A DNA stretch of 64,000 bases from Lentinus brumalis (Eukaryota; Basidiomycota; Agaricomycetes; Polyporales; Polyporaceae), in the NCBI GenBank assembly GCA_001792895.1, contig MARA01000024.1, forward strand, positions 62,001 to 126,000, read 5' to 3'. The notes beneath the pieces are model-generated. The model was not told the origin of the DNA and did not search any database. It saw only the letters and a list, made by a program, of their open reading frames with translations. The translations under genes were made by a program, and so were the position numbers. Shown piece by piece: positions 52,101-64,000 of this stretch; the stretch's first letter is position 1; the number at the start of each line of letters is the position of its first letter.

Positions 52101-55100
52101 ACCACGCTGCACATCATAGTTTGCGCTGTAGCAGGGTGTACATGCAACCAGTGACATGTCGACTCGGAAGCAGCCGGACGTCTAATGGAAGACATGTCCG
52201 CCGCCACTTTCTCAGGCTCAGATGTGAGTCAGTACGTCGTCCGGTGTCAGTGACAGCGTCCGATTCACACCCCTTTGCACGCGAACAATGATCGCGTCCG
52301 CCCTCCCGGCGGGCTGTCCAGCAGTATCTCAGCCAGTCGCATGAGAGAAATCACGGCCGCTGCACTCTAATCAAGCACCAGAAACCTGTTAGATGCTCTC
52401 GAGAGCCCTGGATACCGCCATGCGCACTTCCTCTACCTTCGACGACTCTGAGAACACGTTACAGACAGAGCCTATTTCCGAGGATTCAAGCGACTTCACT
52501 CGGGACACCGCCGTGCCAAGTTGCCCTGAAAGGTCCTCGTCTATCGCAGATGCCGCCCGTCGATGCTCGACTCCTCGGACACATGTGGAAGGTGCAAAAT
52601 GAATCTCTGTTTGCCGATTACCGAGCAGCAAGCATGGAAAATGACAGCATGCCACCGTAAAGTTGCACAGGTCCTCGCAGCACTCCTGACATGCTCACGA
52701 CACTCCCAGATCTCATGACTGATATTCCACGCATGTAATCTTGCTAGCATGTGTAGAAAGGGCTTCAGAAATATATTGTAAGGGAGAAACTGGAACTTTG
52801 CGCGCTGCGAAGTGGGCAGGGTGCCAGCATGAAGCCTGCATCATGCCAGGTCGATGTCGCGCGGCCGATTAACCGCAGCTTCCATTGTGCCCCTCGGCTC
52901 CACCCATGGCGGATATCTGTCTCGCCTATTGTTGCTGGAGACTTGGACACCAGCTTCAAGAGCCTGCAAATGCGGTTTTCACACAGGTTGGGAGACAGGA
53001 TGAATGGAACTAATCATTCGAGTTACAGTACTCATACAGGGATCGTGTTTCAGGTCCAAACGCGACCGTTCCATACGCAACTCGACCCAGCACTGAGCAC
53101 GCAACAGAACTCGTATGCTCCAAGATATATTCAAGCAAAACTGAGACCTACATCCGCCTTCTAGCTCGTACAGTACGCCCGGGATAGCACGACACGCGGA
53201 GCGCAACCTAGCCAATACAAGTGCACGAGCCTCGGAGCAACGATCGAGCCGCAAGATGCGTCCGAGTCCGCCGTGACCGCGCCCGAAGGCCGACGCGAAG
53301 GGAAGTTCTCAGTCTCAGGATATCCGCACAACGGTGAGTACCAAGTACGTACATACCATAGCCTCTCACAGATACAGCGCAGCACGCTGACAACCGGCGA
53401 ATCGCCGCTCAGGGATCATCACGGTCGCCCGCGGGCACTCACCGCACTCGTCGGACCTCCACACGGATGCGGCACCCGCCGTTCTGCGTCGTCCTTCCTT
53501 TGCAGCCCGCTCCGAGCCCCGGGCTACTAGCCACTGCCTCGATGCGAGCCTCGAGTATCTATGCCGCAGCTGCCGCGGCCGCAAAACTTGAAGCTTGAAG
53601 CCTGAAGCCTGAGCCGCTGCATGTCGCGGACCAACCGGAGCTAGCTGCTCAGAACGAGTCGGTGGAGGCCGCGACCGGCAACGCAACAATTCCAGACGGC
53701 CGTCCGGGCGACGTCGCGGGCAGGGGCAGCGGGACCAAGTTCCCAGCCTGAGGATACAGCGAGTAAGTACCCAGTACGTACATACGATACCCTCTCACAA
53801 ATACAGAGGTTCCCGAGCTGACAACCGACGAGTCCAGGGATCTGGATCGCCCGCGGGCACTCACCGCGCTGGTCAAACCTCGACACGAATCCGGCACTCA
53901 CCATTCACCGTTCTCCGCTCTCTGTCCTTCGCAGCTCGCTTCGCGCGCCGTGCGAGCTTCCCGCCAGTCCCTGCACCGGATGACGGCGGAATCGCCATTC
54001 CTCAGCCTCACCGTGCCCGAGTCCGAGTTGCAAGCCCCGAGACCTTGCGCCGCAGCTTCCACGGCGAAGCATGGATGCATGCACACGTCCCGGACCTCCC
54101 GGAGGTTGGAACGAGGGCGTCGAGGCAGCCGACCGGCGACGTAAGTAATATCAATACTTGCTGAACATTCCAGACGGCCGTGTCCGAGCACGGATCCGAC
54201 TCCCGGGCGACATTGCAGGCAGTGGGGTCTATAAGGAGGGTTGTAAGCGCGGAAGACAGACGGGCACCACCTTCCCCGCCCCATCCATTCCCCGCGAACA
54301 CCGCGAGTCGTGCCCGCCGAAGGTGAGTGTTCCCTCGCGCTGTTACTGCCGCCGCGTCGCTGACGGCTCCCGGGGACTGTGCCATGCAGAGTCCGACTGC
54401 CATCTGAACTCACAGCGTGACTGGAGAGCTTGAGGGCGATGGGCGCGTCGTCGTCGGCGTGTCAGGTGAGCAGCGCACATCCCACCGACTCGTCGGGGCT
54501 GAAGCACTCACATCTCTCTACCAGAGCACGATGGCCCAGGCTCCCGGTCGACGCCCATTGGGACGTGTGTGCTCGAAGACGTCGAGTTGCTAGTCGGTAC
54601 GCAGCCCGCAGCCCAGTCTTCCATGCGACTCGAAGTACCCACCTACCTGTTCCCGCACAGCACCAGTGACCGACCCCGCCCAGAGGCGTTGAGCCTGTGA
54701 GTCGTCGTCTTCCGGCATCGGAGCCGTTAGCACACGATGGTACTCACTCTGTTCGTCTTCCACCCTCCAGATCGTCCGCAGCTTTTGCGTTCGTGTGCCG
54801 CGAGACACGTCGACGTGTCGGGTAGGCGTAGATAGTACTGCCGGCAATCGGGCGTGCGTCGGCGGTAGACGCGGAGCGAGCAGTCGTGCGGCGTCCTGAG
54901 TGTGCGCCGTCCGGGCTCCTGGTCCGAATACGAGCTGCGCGGGAGATTACTGTAGAAGTAGAGCGTGTGAGCGACAGCGGCGTGCGCGAACTCGGTGTGA
55001 AGTGACCGAGATTGGGCGGACACGCGAGCGGGAAAGCAGGCGGGACGGAGTCGATCTGCGGGTCGCGGAGTATGAGCTGGGTCCGGTACGGTGACAGCCT

Positions 55101-56136
55101 CGGACGTGCTTTTGCGTGGCCGGCCGGCGGAGATGAGTTGGCTGGCGGGCGTGGACAGCGAGCGAGAGCGGGCAGCGCTCTCGATGTATTGTAGGCGGCC
55201 TGCCGGTGCGCGTGCGTGGGACACCGGAAACGACGCGGTTGCGCGGACTCGTTGCCTGGAAAGGCAGTCGTCAGCGACAGACTGAGCTGTGAATCGCGTG
55301 CGCGCGTTAGATATGCTGGTGTGGGTGGTAGGCCGGGCGGCGACGAGTGGAGGGATGACTGGTCGTAGTAGATGAAGTACTTACCTGCGCTGCATGTAGT
55401 AGTACTTAGCCCGCCACGACGGCGATAATGAATGTGTTCAAGCAGACTTTCAACTCCATATGCGCGGGCTTCGACTTCTTTACGGTGGTTAGACAAGAGG
55501 AGATAGACACGATGTATAGGATCACTTACCTGGGACGTCGGAAGATACTGCGTGCACAACGCGAGCAGGTCGTCAAATAGAATCGAAGACTATACGTCGT
55601 GTGCGTTATTGCTGCGCAGAAAGAGATGGCAGATGGCGGAAAGCGGGCAGACGAGTGCGGCATACACTGAGATGCGAGCTGGTGTATGCGGTCGAACGCG
55701 AAAAGAGCGCGTGCAAGAGACAGACGGAGTGGGAGAGAAGTACGTCCATGGTGCTCTCCTCAAGCGGGAGAGGGAATAGCGCAGCGGTCGCAGGTGAGGC
55801 GGGCAGAGGAGCGCGGGAGAGACTAGATCGGACGAGCGGAGTGCACGAGTTACTCGCGTGTGTGCAGAAAGTTGACGCTGCGCTGCGGAGAGAAAGCAAG
55901 AGTGCCGGGATCGAGAGAGCGGACACAGCGGGTGCCTCACAAGTGGAGTGCGAGGGCAGCCAAGCGCAGGAGGCAGACAGGCGGGACGGCGGGAGCGTGG
56001 GTGTATGCGCAGGACGGCGGCGGTGCGAGTCGAGTGCGTGCGCTGCGTGCACTCGAAGGGCGACAGAGACGTCTTGGCACGAGTCGAGGCAGCCAGAGCG
56101 GTGACGTCGACGACGAAGAGAGCGGCACTCGGGAGT
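48961..56136 (+). repeat. Block X, copy 2 (about 7.2 kb)
   Basis: Collinear with X1 and, as far as it can be compared, almost identical with X3. The longest frame (54744-55559, minus, 271 codons) has no known motif and is broken in X3 by single-base indels, so it is not taken as a gene. Confidence 0.85.
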
Positions 56137-56374
56137 CGGACTGGCATCAGCCGAACCACTCTGCCTTTGTAGACCGTATATGTAGACTCACCGCAAGTAC
56201 TTACTCTGTCACCGCAAACCACGCGATGGCAGCTGGCGTCGTCATCTTGATCTTTACTTACCGGTAGCACAGAAACAGGCATGCGTGTTCCAGCTTCTTG
56301 GCGAACCGCAATGAAACCGGGAAAACACAAACGACGAGGAGCGGCAACCGGTGAGTCGGTGGCGCAGAGGCGCG

Positions 56375-56382
56375 GTCACGTG
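56375..56382. promoter_or_regulatory. GTCACGTG E-box upstream of B copy 3
   Basis: Same site and context as at 36631 and 47277. Confidence 0.4.
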
Positions 56383-56522
56383 GGGCGCGCGATGTTGAAC
56401 AATGGGCGATACGCAAGTGGCGTTCCCACGGCTGTTATTACTTACCTCGCTGCTCGCGCTGTCCTGGCTGGTCCTCGCCGTGGAGCCCGTCCCGCTCGAC
56501 CCTTTCGTCGTCGTCCGACACG

Positions 56523-58322
56523 ATGAGCTCGGCCCATCCCCTACGCGAACGGCTCCAATCCAACTCCCCGGACCCAGATCACGCTCGCCCCACCACCCCG
56601 CTCAGGATCAACAAGTCGCCTCAGCCGCGTCAAGGGCTTTCCCCTCGCCAAGCTGCCGAACCACCCGCCCCGCCCCCGCCCCGTCCCCGTCCCCGTCCCC
56701 GTCGTCGTCGTTCCCGTCGCCCGCCGCTCCTCGAGCAGCTTCAAGCATGTCCGCGAGAACCAGCTCGTTAGCAAGTCGCCCTTCCGCATGATGCGTCCCC
56801 CAGGCCAGTCCGGCGCCGCCCGCCGTGCCAGCGGCGAAAAGCGTGCCCGCCCAGACTCCATGCACTCGCAGGCGGAGAACGAGAAGCCCCTCGGCTTCAA
56901 GCGCAGGCAGTCCAGGGCTTTTCAGGGTCTTCTGCAGAAGGAGCCGGTCACGAAGAGCCCGTTCAGACGGAAGTCAGAGTCCACGGACGACCCGCCGCCC
57001 CCTGTGCCCCCGAAGGTGAGACCCAAGTCGCTGCCTCCGTCCTACATCCCCGTGCCGTCTCCTATGCGCGGCGTGCTCTCGAGCCCTCGGAAGATGCACG
57101 GACCCCGCAAGTCCGGCGAACCCCTGCTCCCGCGCCGCAAGACCGTCACCTTCGACGAGCGCTGCGACGTGCTCGAGTTTGATGTCGACAAGATTGGCAT
57201 CGCCGACGTCTCCTTCGACGAGGATGGGTACGGCTACGGGTTCAGCTGCGAAGGCGGGGGCGAGGACGAGGACGAGGAGGAAGACGACGATGACGATGAC
57301 GACGAGGACGACGAGGACGAGGATGCGGCGATGGAAGACAGCTTCGAGGACAGCATCGACCCCATCGCCAACGACAGCATCACAGGTATGGTCGAGTCTA
57401 TGCTCCAAGCTGCCCTCCCGCACACACCTCCCGCGCACGAGGACCAAGAGGACGCGGATCTCCTGCCGCCGTCTCCCTCACACCCCGCACCGTCTCGCAA
57501 ATCACCACCGCAGCGTTCCCCCTCCCCAGACCTCGTCCCGAAGGTCCCGTACACTCTCCCGGTGAGTCACGCTCATCCTTGACTTGTCGATCTTCTCCTC
57601 ACACGCCGGGTATAGTCCCGCCAGTCGACCGTCACTCACACCCACAGTTGAAGGACGAAGAAGCGCCGTTCGAAGACTCCTTCCGCTCCGTCCGCTCCGA
57701 CGACTCCCTCGACCCGTCCAACCTCTCCATCGGCCACTCCGAGGTCTCCATCAACAATCTCGACACCTCCCTGCTCGCGAACATCAAGATCGAGGACACG
57801 GACGACTACTCGTTCAGCGCCTCATTCGCGCCTGCTGCGGACTCCTCGCCCCGCGCGCGCTCCCGGTCCGGGACACCCGACCGATCCTATGAAGCGCGCT
57901 GTACTCCCGTATTCACGAGGTCAGGATCCGGGTCGCCGTTTCGCAGGCAGATCTTCAAGCAGGCGAGCGCGTCGAGTCTGGGCAGCCTTACGGGCGGTGG
58001 CCGCCGCAGTCCCATCACGCGCGAGGTCATCCAGGAGCGGCTGCTGCGGAGGAAGAGCGAGGACGCGCTGTCAAGTCGATCTGCGACGAGCAGTCGTCGC
58101 CTAGTGGTAGCAGTACCGATAGCACCTCGTGTAGAGTACGTAGCAGAAAATATATTTCGTGCCTGGAACATACGCAGTTGGACGCTCGACCGAGACCGAG
58201 ACCGAGAACAGCGGAGTGCGGAGGCGGCGGGTAGCCTCGTGTTGTGGTTAGGCCGAGGCGCGTCCGACGCCGAAGCACGCACACGGCCACTCTGGGCAGG
58301 CGAGCATAACCCTCCACGGTAG
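56523..58322 (+). pseudogene. B copy 3: truncated Bud4-like gene fused to X3
   Basis: Exon 1 is 56523-57561, followed by an 86-nt intron (57562-57647, GTGAGT..CCACAG). Exon 2 runs from 57648 to the stop at 58322, entering X3 after SSRSATSS at 58092. From MMRPPGQSG (56788) onwards the frame is intact through PPPPVPPKVRPKS, the acidic run and the C-terminal X-derived tail. A frame slip exists in the C-rich Pro tract at about 56665-56700, where copy 1 reads through. It lacks the entire anillin-homology region. A chimeric disordered protein of roughly 570 residues is conceivable but unlikely to work as Bud4. Confidence 0.78.
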
Positions 58323-61300
58323 GATTCTTGACCTTACGACATAACCGGGGTATACAGGTGCAGGAGGTGCGTCTCGAGTTGATATAACAGCATGTGCTGC
58401 ACTTGCTGTTCTGCGCCGACTGCGAGGGTCGAGTGTGCGAAGTTGGCCGGCAGGAAGTAGCCGGGGAACCGGGGCTTGATTGGTATGTACGGACTGCGTC
58501 TGTCTACAGGAGCCCATCTGCCCTAATTTTGAACCAGTGTGGGGACGAGGAGGCGTTGAACTCGCGGAGCAGGAGGGCAGCGGGAGGGGAGGGGATGAGC
58601 GCTAGAGCGTGCAGAACGCGGGCAGCGTAGAACATGCCCGCAGGCGAGGAGCCTGCGGCGTGCGTTCGATCTTCAAAGACTCGGATTTACTGCCGAAAAC
58701 GGCACTGCGCCGTTGCGTGCGCGGTCCTTTCTTGCGAGTAACCCCCGCCGCATGTCGCCAAATATGGACAGCGCAAGGTACGAACTGCACAGCCGCAGGA
58801 GGCTCTCTTCGACCGCCATGATCGTGCCCGAGCGCACAAGCTGCGCCAGTACTGATTTAGAGCCGATACGATTCTACAGACTAGATATCTAAGACACGAC
58901 TTTGAAGACTATGACCCGGCCAGGGCTCGTGCTCGCGGTCTCGAGCCCTCGGGAGCCTCACTCGTGCTCTCCATCTCGCCCCGGGGAGCCTCGCTCGTCA
59001 ATCCGCCCGCCGTCAGTCGACCACGCCTACAAGAGCCCGAGCAGCGCGTACACGAGGACAGCCAAGAGATTCGGAGGGCAGAGAAGCCGGAAGAAATGAG
59101 CTAGAGTATCTACTCAGCTGCAGCGTGCGCTGTGCGGCCGCACAGCAAGTTCCTCGTCCCGCCGTCGCATGCAATGATATGAAGGACTCACCGTCTGCGT
59201 GTTTGCCATCGTTCCCAGAATCCAATACCTATGCCGCTTGTATCGTCGAGGGAACAAATTCGAGGGAGGCGGGAGGCCGCTGGGAACCTCACGGTCGCGT
59301 CCGCCGGCTGCGATCACTCCTCGCCCGGTGTGTCATACCGTCTTGTGCAGCGTTTCGATTGCACTCACCACTTACCACGGTCGTGACAACACCAGCGACC
59401 GCCGTGCATCGGGCCTTCGGCGGGCTGGCTGGCTAAAGGAGAGCTTGCAGCGCGGACGGTGTCGCAACCTGGGAGGGCAGCAGTGGAGAGTAAAGGACAG
59501 TGGTGGGAGGAGAGAAGTGCCAGCAGAACGCCCCGGTGACGGGAGACTCGGAGGAGATCCAGGAATGTTCAAGCAACACCGGTAAGCCGATCCTAGCCCG
59601 GGAGGCGTCAGGCTTAGGCTCGAGCATCGCTTACCAGTTTATCATAGGAAATATCGAGCTGCCGCCGTCTCCAAGACGCGAATAGTGGGTGCGTCTCGGC
59701 GCCCGCGGCGCAATTGGTTGTCGGACGTCATGCCCAGGTGCGTAATGCATATCCAGGCTTCACGTCCCTCGCCTACATCATTCTCACGACACCGTCCTAC
59801 GGATGCTGTAGACCGGGTCACCGCACAAACGGGGACAGCCCCGGTTCTCATACTTCCAGAATGCGAAGCCGCAGGCTGGGCTCCGACCTGTGATATACGC
59901 CGCTATGCAGACGCAACCGCGAGGACAGCAGACTCGGAGAAGAGTCAGGAACCAAGCAACGCCGGTAAGCCGCTTGTAACCCGGGATGTGTCACGGCTGA
60001 CTTACCAGTTTATTGCAGCAGTTATGGAGCCGCCCTCGTTAGCAGACACCAAGTATGGGTGCGTCTCGGTTCCCACGGAGTATTCGGTCGTCGGCGATCA
60101 TGTTTAGGTGCGTCTGCATCGTTCTTATGATACCATATTACTTATGCTGTAGACCAGATCTTCTACAGTAACTGGGACACCCCCAGTCTCCCGAATTACA
60201 GTGCAAAGTCATGTCGCAGGCTCGCTCATATACAGATACCACCGTCATTCAGCGGTGTATACACCGGCGTGGGGCCCGTGTAACGGACGTATGCAGCGTC
60301 GACCCGCCGGGAGATCCTCAAGCTACTCGCCTCCGTGCTGGCCCGCATACCCGGGCATACCAGCGTGCTGTAAGCAGTTGTCGCGCCCTCGCCGGTCTCT
60401 CCTCGGCTCAGCTCTTATTCACAGGTCGGTCACGGCGAATATGTTCGAGTATTTGTGTATTCTATCGCCCCGTCTCGTCGTTCTGAGACAGTCCTTACTG
60501 CAGGATTGGTCTGCAGGGTTCACGAGCGAATGAAGAGCCGCAGCTTGGAGCCTCATGCACAGCGACGCCTCGTCGCCGACGTGTCTGGACTTGTTGCGCA
60601 ACTCGGCCAAATTAACGGAAGTACACAGCAGGGTCGGAGGGCTGGGAGACGTTCCTGTACCGTAAGCAAGTGCCGCACCTCTCGCCGGCCCTCCTTCGGC
60701 TCAACTAATTCTCTCAGGCCAGTCACGGCGAAGATGCCCAAGTAAGTAACAACTTATGCATTTCTATCGCGCGGTCCTGCGCTCGTGCTCCTTGTGAGTT
60801 GCGACAATACCGTAGTGACTGCACAATGCGGTTACAGCCCGTTCAGAAGACCTGTGAACCTCATGGTAATAGAGAAAGTTAAAATCGATGCTAGAGGGCC
60901 GCATATGAGACACAGGTCGTGGTCTACAAGTGAACATGTCTAGGGCCGATGACCAGCCCGGATCCGGTGTTCTGCGCTTGAATGTCACTCATTACAGGCG
61001 GCCATCGACTACAGAAGGTACGTCTGGATTCAGAAGATTCTCGGGCACGTCCAGCCGCCGTGCGCGGTGAAGTGCTGCCACCTTTCGGGACAAAGAAGTC
61101 GAGGTATGTTCCTGTACCAGTTGAATCAAACTTTGAGCTGATCTATGCTCGTGCAGCCTCCAGGTGACATGCTCAAGCCTTACGGTTTCGGATACATCTG
61201 GGCAGCGGCTGGGATGCTTTGCATCCCATCTCACCACGCTGCACATCATAGTTTGCGCTGTAGCAGGGTGTACATGCAACCAGTGACATGTCGACTCGGA

Positions 61301-64000
61301 AGCAGCCGGACGTCTAATGGAAGACATGTCCGCCGCCACTTTCTCAGGCTCAGATGTGAGTCAGTACGTCGTCCGGTGTCAGTGACAGCGTCCGATTCAC
61401 ACCCCTTTGCACGCGAACAATGATCGCGTCCGCCCTCCCGGCGGGCTGTCCAGCAGTATCTCAGCCAGTCGCATGAGAGAAATCACGGCCGCTGCACTCT
61501 AATCAAGCACCAGAAACCTGTTAGATGCTCTCGAGAGCCCTGGATACCGCCATGCGCACTTCCTCTACCTTCGACGACTCTGAGAACACGTTACAGACAG
61601 AGCCTATTTCCGAGGATTCAAGCGACTTCACTCGGGACACCGCCGTGCCAAGTTGCCCTGAAAGGTCCTCGTCTATCGCAGATGCCGCCCGTCGATGCTC
61701 GACTCCTCGGACACATGTGGAAGGTGCAAAATGAATCTCTGTTTGCCGATTACCGAGCAGCAAGCATGGAAAATGACAGCATGCCACCGTAAAGTTGCAC
61801 AGGTCCTCGCAGCACTCCTGACATGCTCACGACACTCCCAGATCTCATGACTGATATTCCACGCATGTAATCTTGCTAGCATGTGTAGAAAGGGCTTCAG
61901 AAATATATTGTAAGGGAGAAACTGGAACTTTGCGCGCTGCGAAGTGGGCAGGGTGCCAGCATGAAGCCTGCATCATGCCAGGTCGATGTCGCGCGGCCGA
62001 TTAACCGCAGCTTCCATTGTGCCCCTCGGCTCCACCCATGGCGGATATCTGTCTCGCCTATTGTTGCTGGAGACTTGGACACCAGCTTCAAGAGCCTGCA
62101 AATGCGGTTTTCACACAGGTTGGGAGACAGGATGAATGGAACTAATCATTCGAGTTACAGTACTCATACAGGGATCGTGTTTCAGGTCCAAACGCGACCG
62201 TTCCATACGCAACTCGACCCAGCACTGAGCACGCAACAGAACTCGTATGCTCCAAGATATATTCAAGCAAAACTGAGACCTACATCCGCCTTCTAGCTCG
62301 TACAGTACGCCCGGGATAGCACGACACGCGGAGCGCAACCTAGCCAATACAAGTGCACGAGCCTCGGAGCAACGATCGAGCCGCAAGATGCGTCCGAGTC
62401 CGCCGTGACCGCGCCCGAAGGCCGACGCGAAGGGAAGTTCTCAGTCTCAGGATATCCGCACAACGGTGAGTACCAAGTACGTACATACCATAGCCTCTCA
62501 CAGATACAGCGCAGCACGCTGACAACCGGCGAATCGCCGCTCAGGGATCATCACGGTCGCCCGCGGGCACTCACCGCACTCGTCGGACCTCCACACGGAT
62601 GCGGCACCCGCCGTTCTGCGTCGTCCTTCCTTTGCAGCCCGCTCCGAGCCCCGGGCTACTAGCCACTGCCTCGATGCGAGCCTCGAGTATCTATGCCGCA
62701 GCTGCCGCGGCCGCAAACTTGAAGCTTGAAGCCTGAAGCCTGAGCCGCTGCATGTCGCGGACCAACCGGAGCTAGCTGCTCAGAACGAGTCGGTGGAGGC
62801 CGCGACCGGCAACGCAACAATTCCAGACGGCCGTCCGGGCGACGTCGCGGGCAGGGGCAGCGGGACCAAGTTCCCAGCCTGAGGATACAGCGAGTAAGTA
62901 CCCAGTACGTACATACGATACCCTCTCACAAATACAGAGGTTCCCGAGCTGACAACCGACGAGTCCAGGGATCTGGATCGCCCGCGGGCACTCACCGCGC
63001 TGGTCAAACCTCGACACGAATCCGGCACTCACCATTCACCGTTCTCCGCTCTCTGTCCTTCGCAGCTCGCTTCGCGCGCCGTGCGAGCTTCCCGCCAGTC
63101 CCTGCACCGGATGACGGCGGAATCGCCATTCTCAGCCTCACCGTGCCCGAGTCCGAGTTGCAAGCCCCGAGACCTTGCGCCGCAGCTTCCACGGCGAAGC
63201 ATGGATGCATGCACACGTCCCGGACCTCCCGGAGGTTGGAACGAGGGCGTCGAGGCAGCCGACCGGCGACGTAAGTAATATCAATACTTGCTGAACATTC
63301 CAGACGGCCGTGTCCGAGCACGGATCCGACTCCCGGGCGACATTGCAGGCAGTGGGGTCTATAAGGAGGGTTGTAAGCGCGGAAGACAGACGGGCACCAC
63401 CTTCCCCGCCCCATCCATTCCCCGCGAACACCGCGAGTCGTGCCCGCCGAAGGTGAGTGTTCCCTCGCGCTGTTACTGCCGCCGCGTCGCTGACGGCTCC
63501 CGGGGACTGTGCATGCAGAGTCCGACTGCCATCTGAACTCACAGCGTGACTGGAGAGCTTGAGGGCGATGGGCGCGTCGTCGTCGGCGTGTCAGGTGAGC
63601 AGCGCACATCCACCGACTCGTCGGGGCTGAAGCACTCACATCTCTCTACCAGAGCACGATGGCCCAGGCTCCCGGTCGACGCCCATTGGGACGTGTGTGC
63701 TCGAAGACGTCGAGTTGCTAGTCGGTACGCAGCCCGCAGCCCAGTCTTCCATGCGACTCGAAGTACCACCTACCTGTTCCCGCACAGCACCAGTGACCGA
63801 CCCCGCCCAGAGGCGTTGAGCCTGTGAGTCGTCGTCTTCCGGCATCGGAGCCGTTAGCACACGATGGGTACTCACTCTGTTCGTCTTCCACCCTCCAGAT
63901 CGTCCGCAGCTTTTGCGTTCGTGTGCCGCGAGACACGTCGACGTGTCGGGTAGGCGTAGATAGTACTGCCGGCAATCGGGCGTGCGTCGGCGGTAGACGC
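58093..64000 (+). repeat. Block X, copy 3 (cut by the window end)
   Basis: Collinear with X2 at an offset of 9130-9132 bp. It ends at the window edge at a position equivalent to about 54869. Differences from X2 are confined to single-base indels after 62.7 kb, as far as I can see. Confidence 0.85.

Larger units (their letters stand above)
47041..64000 (+). repeat. Direct tandem repeat, unit about 9.10-9.13 kb (B + X), copies 2 and 3
   Basis: Unit 1 is 47041-56136 and unit 2 starts at 56137 and is cut by the window end. Offsets between matching sites are 9096 bp at the left edge and 9132 bp over 48.7-53.5 kb. About 4.9 kb (roughly 48.6-53.58 kb versus 57.73-62.71 kb) shows no difference that I could find. 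Outside this core, single-base indels in homopolymers appear (for example gcaaaactt at 53582 versus gcaaactt at 62714, and cattcctcag at 53996 versus cattctcag at 63127). Confidence 0.93.

Noticed and set aside
54744..55559. 271-codon minus-strand frame in X2
   Set aside because: No recognisable domain and broken by single-base indels in X3; the matching part of X1 has only shorter frames.
1..64000. CRISPR arrays, prokaryotic operons, riboswitches or attachment sites
   Set aside because: The window is eukaryotic (spliceosomal introns, intron-bearing tRNA); the regular repeats present are a minisatellite and large segmental duplications, not spaced arrays.

Overview
The window is nuclear DNA of a filamentous basidiomycete, most likely an Agaricomycete and perhaps Polyporales. 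Visible support: short (45-65 nt) GT..AG introns in most genes, GC-rich coding sequence, HET-domain proteins, an intron-bearing eukaryotic tRNA, and a fungal Bud4/Mid2-type anillin fragment. The taxonomic level is inferred from gene style; no marker gene is present. All comparisons were made by eye on the sequence and translations.

Left part (1-23.4 kb) is ordinary gene-bearing DNA. It holds a small spliced hypothetical gene (1118-1711, -), decayed sequence, a weak small spliced gene with an ideal Kozak context beside a G-rich 28-bp minisatellite (3981-4772), a Ser/Pro/Arg-rich protein (5471-6787, +), and two tandem HET-domain genes (6961-8997 and 9529-11571, -). These are followed by a seven-exon, probably mitochondrial NAD kinase (12478-14145, -), an XPG/Asteroid-type nuclease-fold protein (14558-17635, -), tRNA-Leu(CAG) (17733-17833, -), a multi-span membrane protein (18185-19576, -) and a third HET gene on the other strand (21386-23430, +).

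Right part (23.4-64 kb) is a rearranged repeat region. Its building blocks are: (i) U, a four-exon gene of unknown function; (ii) B, the 5' part of a Bud4/Mid2-like anillin gene, head-to-head with U and preceded by a conserved GTCACGTG site; and (iii) X, a block of about 7-7.5 kb with no convincing protein gene. The order is U1(-) / B relic(+) / X0 (inverted) / U2(-) / B relic(+) / decayed DNA / U3 relic(-) / B copy 1(+, longest) / X1 / B copy 2 / X2 / B copy 3 / X3 (cut by the window end). B copy 2 + X2 and B copy 3 + X3 form a direct tandem repeat of about 9.1 kb. About 5 kb of it looks identical between copies, so it is either very young or an assembly duplication. No B copy reaches the expected C-terminal part of the family, and copies 1-3 run into X sequence.

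Several otherwise good genes (NAD kinase, HET3, U1, U2, B copies) each lack one base in a G or C run. Because this recurs in unrelated genes, consensus error is as likely as gene decay. The known roles present are allorecognition-type HET proteins, NADP(H) supply, and bud-site/septum scaffold fragments; no operon-like cooperation is visible.
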